From positions 1 through 34,895 of the forward strand of contig CAZYER010000014.1 of NCBI GenBank assembly GCA_964646525.1: a stretch of DNA of 34,895 bases, given 5' to 3'. Every line of letters starts with the position of its first letter. Position 1 is the stretch's first letter. The stretch is from GCA-002282575 sp964646525 (GTDB lineage Bacteria; Pseudomonadota; Gammaproteobacteria; Thiomicrospirales; Thiomicrospiraceae). The notes beneath the pieces are model-generated. The model had not been told where the DNA came from, did not search any database, and worked only from the letters and a program-made list of their open reading frames with translations. Of this stretch, positions 25,122 through 33,257 are shown in pieces. A program made the translations under genes and the position numbers.

Positions 25122-27106
25122 AGACTATGCTCCTGGCGTTGTTTTCTCCACAGCAATCCAACCAGCCCCATCAACAACAAAGCACCAATCGCCAACGGCC
25201 ACAAAACGGGCTGATTCCAGCTCTCTTGCGCTTGTTCGCGTTGTGTCACATCAATGCGGCGATACTTTAAGGTATTGTTGGCCATCAGGTTAGGATAGAC
25301 ATTATTCACCCAACCATGAAACAAGCTAACACTTTGGGGATGCAAGCCGAACACCCAAGGTGCATCCTCGCGTACCAAAGCAACGGCTTTCGAGATTAAC
25401 GCTCGACGCTCACTGGAATCCTCCATACGCGCAATCTGCTCATAAAGAGCATCAAATTGAGGATTTTTGTAATTAGTGGCATTTTCACCACCCGAATCCA
25501 TTTTGGCGTTGCTACCCGCGAGTAAAAACAAGAAGTTTTCCGCATCGGGGTAATCCGCATTCCAGCCCCAACTAAAAATCTGTGCATTACCTGCTAACAT
25601 TTTTTCTTGGAAGCGATTGTAGTCTGTTGAACGAATTACCAGCTGAATACCCAACTTAGCAAATTGCTTGCGCATCCAATCTAACTGGGCTTTGTTGTCA
25701 GCCCCCGTACTGACGGTATCGTAATAAAGCACCAACGCCTTACCAGTAGCGGGATCGATACCATCGGCATAACCTGCTTGAGCCATTAAAGATTTAGCCT
25801 CATCAAGTGAACGACGGTGGCACTGTCCAGCTTCACCGACATGGGTAATGGGGTTGCAGTCCACACTGGCACCGGCAATACCGGGTGGAATGAGTCCTTG
25901 CGCTACCACGCCACGCCCATTCAAGAAAATGGCAATCTGCTCTTCATAATCAATGGCAATACTGATCGCTTGACGCAAGTATTTTGCCTTGTCATCGCCT
26001 TGCCCAATAACAGGGTCACGCATATTAAAACCCATATAAGAAGAACTGGTCGCTACACTAGAAATCAACTGCATGTTTTTAGAACGCATTTCATCCGTGA
26101 GTGACAACTTGCCCTGCTCGTTTAACTGAATCGCTTGGTCAAAAACTTCACTCGAAACACCTGAAGCATCGTAATAACCTTGCAAAAACTTAGCCCAATA
26201 AGGCACAGCTTCTTTTTCTAAGGCAAACACCACGCGGTCAATAAATGGCAATGGTTTACCTGCATCAGCCAATAATGTTTTAGGGACATGAGCACCGGCT
26301 TCGTGTGGATAAGCTTCGGTATGAAAATAAGGGTTGCGCTGCAGCACCATACGACGATTGGGGTTGTTTTCGGCTAAATAGTAAGCGCCCGACCCCACAG
26401 GTTGCCATGCCCAAGTTTGGTTTTTTTCTTTCATTCCTGGCTGGGCATAATAGGCATCGACTTCCCAAGGAATGGGCGCAAAAAATGGCATAGCGAGCCA
26501 ATAAATAAACGGTGGATACTGCCCTTTAATACGAATCACTAGCGTTCTTTCATCAACCACTTCAACACCTTGCGGCCTAAACTGACGATAATCTCTCCAC
26601 TCGTTCGACTTAGGTAAAACCGCCAATTCACTTGTCTGCTCTTCTAAGCCAACAATGAGTGGCATCATCATATCTAAAATGGGTGAACCATTACGCCTGT
26701 CGCTCATACGTGCAATGGCATAGGCTAAATCGGTTGCGGTTACGTGTCGTTTTTGTCCATTAAAAGCAGAATGCGGCGCATAAGCAACGTCATCACGCAA
26801 ATGCAAGGTGTAGCTGCTGGTATCACTGACAGCATCATAATGCACAACAGGCATTTGCGTTAAGATAAGCGGCTCTAGCTGATAAGGACGCTTTAAGTAA
26901 TGATATTGCAGTGGCGGCTCAACGATATTGGCTAAAAATACCCATTCGTTACTACTATAAGATTTAACTGGGTCGAGCGTTTTCGGTGGTGCAGAAAAAG
27001 CTGAAAATAACGTATTTTCATGCACCCAACCGCGCGGATAAGGATTATTCCAAGTTGCCTTAGCACTCAAACTGACGATGCAGATTAATAGTAGCCACCA
27101 CTTCAT
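25118..27106 (-). CDS. peptide-type ABC transporter substrate-binding protein with C-terminal membrane anchor
   Basis: A 662-residue SBP of the OppA/YejA family (cluster C). A signal peptide (MKWWLLLICIVSLSAKA) leads to the periplasm. LFSAFSAPPKTLDPVKSYSS opens the binding domain, and ISIAIDYEEQIAIFLNGRGV and SWGWNADYPDAENFLFLLAG are typical inner motifs. Near residues 635-655 there is a hydrophobic segment (PLAIGALLLMGLVGLL) followed by RKQRQEHSL, which should anchor the protein in the inner membrane instead of leaving it free in the periplasm. The substrate is probably an oligopeptide; no more can be said. The start ATG overlaps the peptidase gene stop by 4 bases. Confidence 0.92.
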   Translation of the reverse strand: MKWWLLLICIVSLSAKATWNNPYPRGWVHENTLFSAFSAPPKTLDPVKSYSSNEWVFLANIVEPPLQYHYLKRPYQLEPLILTQMPVVHYDAVSDTSSYTLHLRDDVAYAPHSAFNGQKRHVTATDLAYAIARMSDRRNGSPILDMMMPLIVGLEEQTSELAVLPKSNEWRDYRQFRPQGVEVVDERTLVIRIKGQYPPFIYWLAMPFFAPIPWEVDAYYAQPGMKEKNQTWAWQPVGSGAYYLAENNPNRRMVLQRNPYFHTEAYPHEAGAHVPKTLLADAGKPLPFIDRVVFALEKEAVPYWAKFLQGYYDASGVSSEVFDQAIQLNEQGKLSLTDEMRSKNMQLISSVATSSSYMGFNMRDPVIGQGDDKAKYLRQAISIAIDYEEQIAIFLNGRGVVAQGLIPPGIAGASVDCNPITHVGEAGQCHRRSLDEAKSLMAQAGYADGIDPATGKALVLYYDTVSTGADNKAQLDWMRKQFAKLGIQLVIRSTDYNRFQEKMLAGNAQIFSWGWNADYPDAENFLFLLAGSNAKMDSGGENATNYKNPQFDALYEQIARMEDSSERRALISKAVALVREDAPWVFGLHPQSVSLFHGWVNNVYPNLMANNTLKYRRIDVTQREQAQESWNQPVLWPLAIGALLLMGLVGLLWRKQRQEHSL

Positions 27107-27882
27107 AGGCTTAACTCGTTCCTTGCTGATTGATTTAACTGTTGTTGTAACGCTGGCCAGTTGGGTAAAAACTGGGTCATCAGGGCATGAAAACGCGGTG
27201 TGTGGTTGCGCTCTAACAAATGCACCAATTCATGCACCATCACGTATTCAATACATTCTACGGGCATTTTCGCTAACATTAAACTCAACCACACCCGTTT
27301 GTCACGGGTATTGCAGGTTCCCCAGCGCGTTTTCATATCTTTAACGCCCCAGTCTAACACCTGAACACCCATAATCGGTTGCCATTTGACTAAGAGTTCC
27401 GGAATCGATTGCTTTAAGGTTGCACGATAAAAATTTGCCAAGACTTTCGCTTTATGCTCACGAGTCGCTCCTCTAGGAACTTGCATCACCAATTGTTGCC
27501 TAGCATCATCAATCGTCACACTTGAACGGTTGCCTTCTGACTCAACCATTTCTAAACGATAAATCTTACCCAAATAAACATGTTGTTCACCGCTGATCCA
27601 CGTTTTTTCTTGAACAACTGGACGCTGAGCAAAAGCGGCCTGTTTTGCACGAATCCAATCCAATCTGGGTTGTAAACTGGTTTTAATTTGCGCATCGGTT
27701 AGGTGCATGGGAGCAGACACCTGCACCTTGCCTGTTGTCGGACATAAACGCAAATGCAAGTGCTTAATGGGTTTGCGTGTAACTTCGATGTCAAGACCGT
27801 CTATCTGCAACAAACAAGGCACTAGAGTTTTTTGCTTTGACAGCGGTTTTTTATCTGATACTAACCAGTTTAACCAAGACAT
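27103..27882 (-). CDS. YgjP/DUF45-family zinc metallopeptidase linked to the restriction system
   Basis: A 259-residue protein of the YgjP (COG1451, DUF45) group, related to SprT/WLM-type metallopeptidases. HELVH (217-221) followed by ERNHTPRF gives the zinc site, with a third ligand likely His227. MKTRWGTCNTRDKRVWLSL is the conserved stretch before it. Relatives are often found next to type I or III restriction genes; their function there is unknown. The gene starts 6 bases after the res stop, and its own stop overlaps the ABC binding-protein start by 4 bases. It thus bridges a defence operon and a transport operon. Confidence 0.88.
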   Translation of the reverse strand: MSWLNWLVSDKKPLSKQKTLVPCLLQIDGLDIEVTRKPIKHLHLRLCPTTGKVQVSAPMHLTDAQIKTSLQPRLDWIRAKQAAFAQRPVVQEKTWISGEQHVYLGKIYRLEMVESEGNRSSVTIDDARQQLVMQVPRGATREHKAKVLANFYRATLKQSIPELLVKWQPIMGVQVLDWGVKDMKTRWGTCNTRDKRVWLSLMLAKMPVECIEYVMVHELVHLLERNHTPRFHALMTQFLPNWPALQQQLNQSARNELSL

Positions 27883-27888
27883 AAAAGC

Positions 27889-30852
27889 CTAACCCACCAA
27901 TTCACTAAAATGCCCATGCCCGTTGGATTGAGCAAAGATAACGGACGTATCCAGTGCTTTAAAATGTGCCTTGCCACAGTGAATCTTATGTTTTTCAGCG
28001 TCTCGCAGCGCTTCATCAAACAGACTACTCTTTGTTTCTATAACAAAATACAACCGCTGCGTAACCTCTTTTTCAACCAAGATTGCCCAATCTGGATTGT
28101 AACTGCCTAGCGGTGTTTCGATTTTGAACCAACTAGGTAGTTTGGCGTAAAGCTTCACATCAGGGTTCAGCTCTAAGTCTTTAGCAAACTGATATTCCGT
28201 GTCTGAGTCATAAACAATATGCGTGTAAACGCTTTTATCTACGTTAAGCATATTTTGCTCAAGGTAGCCTTTCAACTCTTCAGATTCAAACAGCGTTTGT
28301 GCATAAAAGGTATTGTTACCAATTTTTTCGTATTTAATACCATCGACCAAGGCGTGCATCTTTTTGCGTTGAATAATCTCTAAGGTTTTCTCAACAAATT
28401 GCTGTGGATTTTTGGTGAAATCTTTTAATCTGCCGCTTTCTTGCAAAATGCGGGCGATGGTACGTCGGGTCAGTTGTGTCTTATTCTGCAAGTAAGTCAG
28501 CACATCAGGCAAACTATCGTAATGAGCGACATAGTCAGCCATTGTTTCTTGCACCAGGGTTGCCGACACACCTGAAACATCAATTGCCACGTTTGCTAGT
28601 GAAACGCTAAACTTGGGTTTCACAATGACCATATTAAACTGCATTTCTTGCACACAAGCCGCCACGAACCGATCAACATCAAAATCCACCTGATAAATGG
28701 TTTTGTACTTGATGCGCTCCCACAAATCGGCAAACTCGGGCTTAAGCAGTACCTCTTTTTTCAGACTAATGGCTTGGGCTTTGCGGGCATCTTTAACATC
28801 CAAGCCACCTGCTAGTTTTTTCAATACCTGCTCAATGGCAGGTTGTTGCGCTTGAAACTCGGCTGGCAAGTTTAATGTACCGCTTTTAAGCGCGACCCTT
28901 AACGCATCTTGTACCTTGCCTTTCGTATCCACCAACTGTTGTTGACGCAAGTAATCGAAAATGGCTTCGGAGCGTGATTGACCCAAGTATTCAGGCTCTT
29001 GGCCTGCAACAGGTACAAGAATATTGGCAAAGCTGTGATCTTCGACAATACCAAACTTAATGCCTTCTTCTTCCTCAATTTCTCGCTGCAACTTTTCAAC
29101 AAAATCGGTGTAAGATTCATTGGTAATGACGGTTAGCGTATTGACGGTAAAATTACTGTCTTCAACACGATTCCCTGTGCTGTCCACAGCCAAACGTAAG
29201 CCACGGCCGATTTCTTGCCGCTTTTTAATGGTTGATGCCGATTCGTTGAGCGTACAAATTTGAAAGACGTTCGGGTTATCCCAACCTTCACGCAATGCCG
29301 AGTGCGAAAAGATAAAACCTAGCGGTTCGTTTAGGTCTAACAGCTTCTCTTTTTCCTTCATAATCAGCTCGTAAGCACGACCTGCATCTTCAGTATTGTC
29401 TTTGGTATCTTTCCACAGGCCTTTTTTATCTTGCGAGAAATAGCCGTTATGCACCTTGCTGACATGAATAGTCACATCGACTTCTTTGAACAAGGGTTGA
29501 AACTTAGGGCGTTTAGCAATTCTTTGGTATTCTTGCTCGAACATGAGCGCATATTTACCCGTCATCGGATTGCCTGCTTCATCATAAGCGCGATAGTTGG
29601 CGACCTTGTCGATAAAAAACAGGCTCAACACCTTAATGCCTTTTGGTGATAACACCAGTTCACGCTCAAAATGCTTTTCAATGGTTTGGGCAATTTGCTG
29701 ACGCTTTAAGGCATCGTCATCGACCGCACCAATGGCTTCACCAACTTTCAAAAAATCTTCACGTCCTTGAAAACTCACCCACTGGTTATCAGGTTCGGCA
29801 GAAATATCTTGTAACACATAGCCTTCGTAAATATCACGCTTAGTGCGCTCGTAAAGATCAGCGCCTTGCTTCAGCCATTTCTTTTCGCGTTTAATAGCAC
29901 CCGACTGAGTAAAAGCATCGTATTCAAGTTCGGCTTCGATAGTGCCTTTACTGTTTCGTACTTTGAGTAAACGAATGTAAGCACGGTTGTGGTCGTTCTG
30001 CGCTTCAACTGGCAAAACAGCAATTTGTTTCACTAGTTTTTGTTGGTAAGCATCAACAGCATCCAGCTTATAAATGGGTAGGTGTTTATCTTTATGGGTA
30101 GCAGAATAACGAAGCGTAAACAAAGGATTAAGCGATTTAATCGCTTCGTTAGATTTTGCCGTGGTATCCACCGATTGTGGTTCGTCGATAATCACCACAG
30201 GGTTGGTTTTAGCAATCAGCTCAATCGGACGTTGACCTTCCAAGCGGTCATTGCTTCGGTGAATGATATTGGCTTTGTCTTCTTTGTTTGGGTCTGTAAA
30301 ACTTTTGCTAAATGCCTGAATATTGATAATCATGATTTGAATATGACTCGATTCGGCAAAGTTACGCACTTGCTCCAAATTAGCAGAATCATAGACGAAG
30401 GCATCGCAAGCGGTGTTTTGGTAGAGTTGACAAAAATGCGCTTGAGTCATTTGAATTGACTTGTTCACACCTTCTTTAATCGCAAGTGATGGCACAACGA
30501 TAATGAATTTAGTCAATCCGTAGGCTTTGTTCAACTCGTAAATGCTGCGCAAATAAACGTAGGTTTTGCCTGTCCCTGTTTCCATTTCAATGGTGTAGTG
30601 CAAGTTCGCTTTGTCTAGTTGTGTCGAGGCTTTTAGTCCATTGTGTCGTTGTACTTCGGCTAAGTTCTCTAACAAATCTGCTTCATCTAACTGCAAACGG
30701 TTGGCAGTTCCTGCATCCGTGCCATAATCTAACGAACCCAACTGCGGCATCGAAAAAGGCACAGCGCAAGACTCCTGCCCTTTGAACAAGGCTACCGTTG
30801 ATTCCCATGCACAGCGTTGGTGAGGTAAGTCGTTGTTAAATTGGAATTTCAT
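27889..30852 (-). CDS. res: type III restriction enzyme Res subunit (helicase-nuclease)
   Basis: A 987-residue subunit that translocates on or switches along DNA using ATP and cuts when paired with Mod. Walker A is GTGKT (93-97) in METGTGKTYVYLRSIYELN. Motif II is DEPQ (223-226), the type III form. LRYSATHKDKHLP is motif III and KRQEIGRGLRLAV (about 540-552) motif VI. The C-terminal PD-(D/E)xK nuclease is visible as NPDWAILVEKE (about 920) and YFVIETKSS (about 938), so the enzyme looks catalytically complete. AGGA lies 8 bases before the ATG. It is separated from mod by fic and two gene fragments; most type III systems have mod and res adjacent. Confidence 0.95.
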   Translation of the reverse strand: MKFQFNNDLPHQRCAWESTVALFKGQESCAVPFSMPQLGSLDYGTDAGTANRLQLDEADLLENLAEVQRHNGLKASTQLDKANLHYTIEMETGTGKTYVYLRSIYELNKAYGLTKFIIVVPSLAIKEGVNKSIQMTQAHFCQLYQNTACDAFVYDSANLEQVRNFAESSHIQIMIINIQAFSKSFTDPNKEDKANIIHRSNDRLEGQRPIELIAKTNPVVIIDEPQSVDTTAKSNEAIKSLNPLFTLRYSATHKDKHLPIYKLDAVDAYQQKLVKQIAVLPVEAQNDHNRAYIRLLKVRNSKGTIEAELEYDAFTQSGAIKREKKWLKQGADLYERTKRDIYEGYVLQDISAEPDNQWVSFQGREDFLKVGEAIGAVDDDALKRQQIAQTIEKHFERELVLSPKGIKVLSLFFIDKVANYRAYDEAGNPMTGKYALMFEQEYQRIAKRPKFQPLFKEVDVTIHVSKVHNGYFSQDKKGLWKDTKDNTEDAGRAYELIMKEKEKLLDLNEPLGFIFSHSALREGWDNPNVFQICTLNESASTIKKRQEIGRGLRLAVDSTGNRVEDSNFTVNTLTVITNESYTDFVEKLQREIEEEEGIKFGIVEDHSFANILVPVAGQEPEYLGQSRSEAIFDYLRQQQLVDTKGKVQDALRVALKSGTLNLPAEFQAQQPAIEQVLKKLAGGLDVKDARKAQAISLKKEVLLKPEFADLWERIKYKTIYQVDFDVDRFVAACVQEMQFNMVIVKPKFSVSLANVAIDVSGVSATLVQETMADYVAHYDSLPDVLTYLQNKTQLTRRTIARILQESGRLKDFTKNPQQFVEKTLEIIQRKKMHALVDGIKYEKIGNNTFYAQTLFESEELKGYLEQNMLNVDKSVYTHIVYDSDTEYQFAKDLELNPDVKLYAKLPSWFKIETPLGSYNPDWAILVEKEVTQRLYFVIETKSSLFDEALRDAEKHKIHCGKAHFKALDTSVIFAQSNGHGHFSELVG

Positions 30853-30888
30853 GCTATTTCCTGCTCAAAAGCCAAATGTTTTTCTATT

Positions 30889-31002
30889 TCAATCGTCACG
30901 TTCTAAATAGGGCGACATGTCGAATAAACGATACTCACCAGTAGCAAACCATAGCTCAAGATGATAGTTGTCTTGTGCTTGAACTTTAATCACTTTATTC
31001 AT
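30889..31002 (-). pseudogene. DUF2442-like protein, N-terminal fragment
   Basis: A 37-codon frame (ATG 31002 to TGA 30889-30891) reads MNKVIKVQAQDNYHLELW, then FATGEYRLFDMSPYLERDD. This pattern (V-V---Y-L-L-F--GE-RLFD-SP-LE) resembles the start of DUF2442 proteins, which are usually 75-100 residues and often sit in toxin-antitoxin pairs. The second half is missing. One base out of phase, the frame continues as IEIEKHLAFEQEIA and ends in an ATGA overlap with the res start, so the stop may come from a frameshift. Family assignment is from memory. Confidence 0.5.
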
Positions 31003-31123
31003 AGTCAATATTCCTATTGCACAGCCGCTCCACTTGCTCGCTAATGTCAGCAACCAAGTTTAGGATAACGGAGGTAATGGTGAGAGGGGGAAGGTAGGTC
31101 ATACTAAGCCGTGAATCGCTCAT
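30995..31123 (-). pseudogene. second Fic-family protein, N-terminal fragment
   Basis: A 42-codon frame (ATG 31123 or ATG 31102) reads MSDSRLSMTYLPPLTITS, then VILNLVADISEQVERL, and stops soon after. The core (MTY-PP--IT--ILNLVA-ISE--GRL) is the familiar N-terminus of Fic/DOC proteins of about 330-380 residues. After that point the homology ends and the DUF2442-like start overlaps it in another frame. I infer a decayed fic gene truncated by deletion. It lies directly downstream of the intact fic gene, in the same direction. Too short for standard gene calling. Confidence 0.5.
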
Positions 31124-31165
31124 CATGCATCGGAGTTGACTTAACATAAACATCAAAAATCATGA

Positions 31166-32311
31166 TTAAAATCGCACCATCAGGCGACCATCATGCTCAA
31201 CAATCAGATGCAATTCTTTCAGTTTAGCAAGATCACGCGACTTAGTTTTATCGGTTAATTTATCATACAAGGCAATAAACCAAGGACTTTGTTTTAATTG
31301 CGCCAGCGTCTGCAACCCTCTCTGCTTTAATATCTGATTAACAATCGCGTATTGACGATTATTGAGCTGTTTACTGTCTTTAAGCTCTTTTAAACGAGCC
31401 GTAAAAAGCAGCACCCGCATCATATCATTGACGCGATCATGTAAATGATTAATCGTCTCTAGCATGCCAGTTAAGAAAAATTCAATAAAGGGTTGGTTCG
31501 GATAATCGCGTTTTTTTTCTCCAGCTTTGCGGCAATCGTTGAATAATGCAAAGTATTGGTGAATATGCTTAAAATAATAACTCGCTTGGGCAAAAGGTGC
31601 ATATCGGAAACCATCAGCATACAATATGCCTGCTTCTAACACGCGCCCAACACGCCCATTGCCATCCCAAAAAGGATGAATCAGCTCAAAATACAGATGC
31701 ACTAAGGGCGCACGAATCAGTGCTGGAATACCAGCATCGGTCAACTCCCGATTCCAGTTTAACAATGACGACAGCAATAGCTGAATATCTTTGCCTAATT
31801 GTGGTGGCTTATATATACCACCATGCTCATCGTTGCCCACTCTCGTGATAATTCCTTCGGGATTGTCGCGCAAACGACCAGGAATATTTTCAGGTGCTTC
31901 TATTTGTAAACCTTCCGACACCAAGACATGAATATGGCAAACGTCAGACAGCGTTGGTTGCCAATCAGCTTGGGAGGCAACATCACGAATGAAATCGTAA
32001 GCATTTTTAATATTCACTACACGGCGCTGATGTATTGTTTTAATCTGTTCGGGCGACAACCCCAGAACTTGCTCCGTTTCTTGTTCGTTAAGCTCACCAC
32101 CTTCAATACTGTTTGTACCAAAAATAGAAGATACCACGACCTCTTTTTCTAGATCGGTCGCTACCGATGATAAAGGCGAAGAACGGAAACGCGCTTGTGC
32201 ATCGACAACGCGCTGCAGAGGCAGTCGAATATCTGCTTCAGACAACCCCAACTGAAACTTAAACACACCAGAGCGCAAGGTTTCAACACGTTTGTCGCAA
32301 TTATTGTCCAT
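31166..32311 (-). CDS. Fic family protein (probable AMP-transferase) with N-terminal inhibitory motif
   Basis: A 381-residue Fic protein from ATG 32311; an 11-codon extension to ATG 32344 is open but lacks a ribosome site. The catalytic motif HPFWDGNGRVGR (212-223) is canonical, with catalytic His212, so AMP or another nucleotide monophosphate transfer to a target hydroxyl is likely. An inhibitory motif of the (S/T)xxxE(G/N) type is present as TNSIEG (66-71), placing it with Fic proteins that carry their own inhibitory helix. The C-terminal region (about 290-381) looks like a winged-helix domain (LKQSPWFIALYDKLTDKT), suggesting DNA binding. It sits between mod and res of a type III system. 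It could be a toxin, a modifier or a guard; no separate antitoxin gene is visible. Confidence 0.9.
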   Translation of the reverse strand: MDNNCDKRVETLRSGVFKFQLGLSEADIRLPLQRVVDAQARFRSSPLSSVATDLEKEVVVSSIFGTNSIEGGELNEQETEQVLGLSPEQIKTIHQRRVVNIKNAYDFIRDVASQADWQPTLSDVCHIHVLVSEGLQIEAPENIPGRLRDNPEGIITRVGNDEHGGIYKPPQLGKDIQLLLSSLLNWNRELTDAGIPALIRAPLVHLYFELIHPFWDGNGRVGRVLEAGILYADGFRYAPFAQASYYFKHIHQYFALFNDCRKAGEKKRDYPNQPFIEFFLTGMLETINHLHDRVNDMMRVLLFTARLKELKDSKQLNNRQYAIVNQILKQRGLQTLAQLKQSPWFIALYDKLTDKTKSRDLAKLKELHLIVEHDGRLMVRF

Positions 32312-32333
32312 AAAAATGTCCGAAAAAATACAC

Positions 32334-32349
32334 ATACAACACATTGTAT
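32334..32349. promoter_or_regulatory. operator-like palindrome upstream of fic
   Basis: ATACAA (32334-32339) and TTGTAT (32344-32349) form an inverted repeat with a 4-base spacer in the AT-rich fic leader. Nearby are a second palindrome (TAAAATATTTTA, 32350-32361) and two copies of AAAAATGTCC (32312-32321 and 32390-32399). Such a cluster could bind a repressor, perhaps the winged-helix end of Fic itself. Nothing in the sequence names the regulator. Confidence 0.3.
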
Positions 32350-32456
32350 TTAAAATATTTTATAAAATAAACATCAATTTTAAGACTAAAAAAATGTCCA
32401 CCATACCAAGGATAAAAAACAAAAAGCTAACCATGTGAAGTCAAGTGCATCGCTAG

Positions 32457-33157
32457 TCACACACTCACCACATCTTCAATACCTGCTTGCTTCAATCTCT
32501 GCACGGCATTGGTTTTTACATTATCATCGGCAAAGCTAGAATCTCTAAACACCACGCGCAAGACAGGATTTTCGGGTGTGCTGAGATTAGCGATGGCTTG
32601 TACGGTTTCTAGCGTAATGCCTTGTGCAAAGCAGGCAATCAGCGAACCCATACCGACAGAAAAACCTGTGTGTTGTCCAAACTGTACTTTTTCAACGGGC
32701 AAGGTCAGCGGTAAGCCGTATTTGATGAGCACTTCATACAGCAAGTCTTCATCGGTGCGACCGACGAGGATATTATCCACGGCATTGAGTAAGTCATCTT
32801 GCAGGGTTTCTGGGGTTGGATTCCATGCTTTGATATTGGAGGTGTCGAGCTTAAATACCTTAAAGCCACAATCACACCACCCCCCGCCTTCGGCGTACCC
32901 CTCCGTTGGAGGGGTGGCAGGCGAAGCCTGACGGGGTGGTTTTGAGGCAAGAGATTCTTGTATCTTTTCCCCCGCCCGACGAATGCGCTCTTTGCCAATT
33001 TCAGCAATGGTTTCATAACCTGCTTTGCGCGCTTCTGAACCTTCTGGCGTGGCTTCGGGAATTTGCACTAGGATAAATTTGCGATTGCCGCCATCATCGG
33101 CATTGAGTTGCATCACGGCATGAGCAGTAGTAGCTGAACCTGAGAAGAAGTCGAGGA
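32457..33157 (-). CDS. mod: type III DNA methyltransferase Mod, C-terminal part (after assembly gap)
   Basis: The visible start next to the gap reads LDFFSGSATTAHAVMQLNAD, the SAM-binding motif I of beta-class DNA methyltransferases, which in this class follows motif IV. GNRKFILVQIPE and DCGFKVFKLDTSNIKAW are typical for the C-terminal half of type III Mod. About 233 residues remain, ending in TGA at 32457-32459. A proline/glycine-rich insert (KPPRQASPATPPTEGYAEGG) between the IRRAGEKI helix and DCGFKVF is encoded by a palindromic repeat and is foreign to the family. This part continues the N-terminal piece on the far side of the gap. It precedes fic by about 150 bases. Confidence 0.9.
32876..32940. 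repeat. 65-bp palindromic element inserted in frame in mod
   Basis: The element begins with ACCACCCC (32876-32883) and ends with its inverse GGGGTGGT (32933-32940). Inside are three small hairpins: CGCCTTCGGCG, CCCCTCCGTTGGAGGGG and CAGGCGAAGCCTG. It is far richer in G and C than the gene around it and encodes a Pro/Gly-rich linker without a stop. It resembles dispersed palindromic repeats that sit mostly between genes. Copy number cannot be judged from one window. Confidence 0.75.
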
Positions 33158-33257
33158 NNNNNNNNNNNNNNNNNNNNNNNNNNNNNNNNNNNNNNNNNNN
33201 NNNNNNNNNNNNNNNNNNNNNNNNNNNNNNNNNNNNNNNNNNNNNNNNNNNNNNNNN
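33158..33257. other. assembly gap (100 N) inside mod
   Basis: Exactly 100 N of unknown real length. Type III Mod proteins usually have about 600-650 residues, and only about 420 are visible on both sides. The true gap is therefore likely to be roughly 600 bases and should contain the target-recognition domain. Confidence 0.97.

Noticed and set aside
31104..31163. 19-residue frame on the minus strand just after fic (MIFDVYVKSTPMHDERFTA)
   Set aside because: Too short, no family resemblance and no ribosome site; likely chance or decayed sequence.
32705..33016. 103-codon minus-strand frame overlapping mod
   Set aside because: It is a second frame through the mod C-terminal region; the mod frame carries the conserved motifs.
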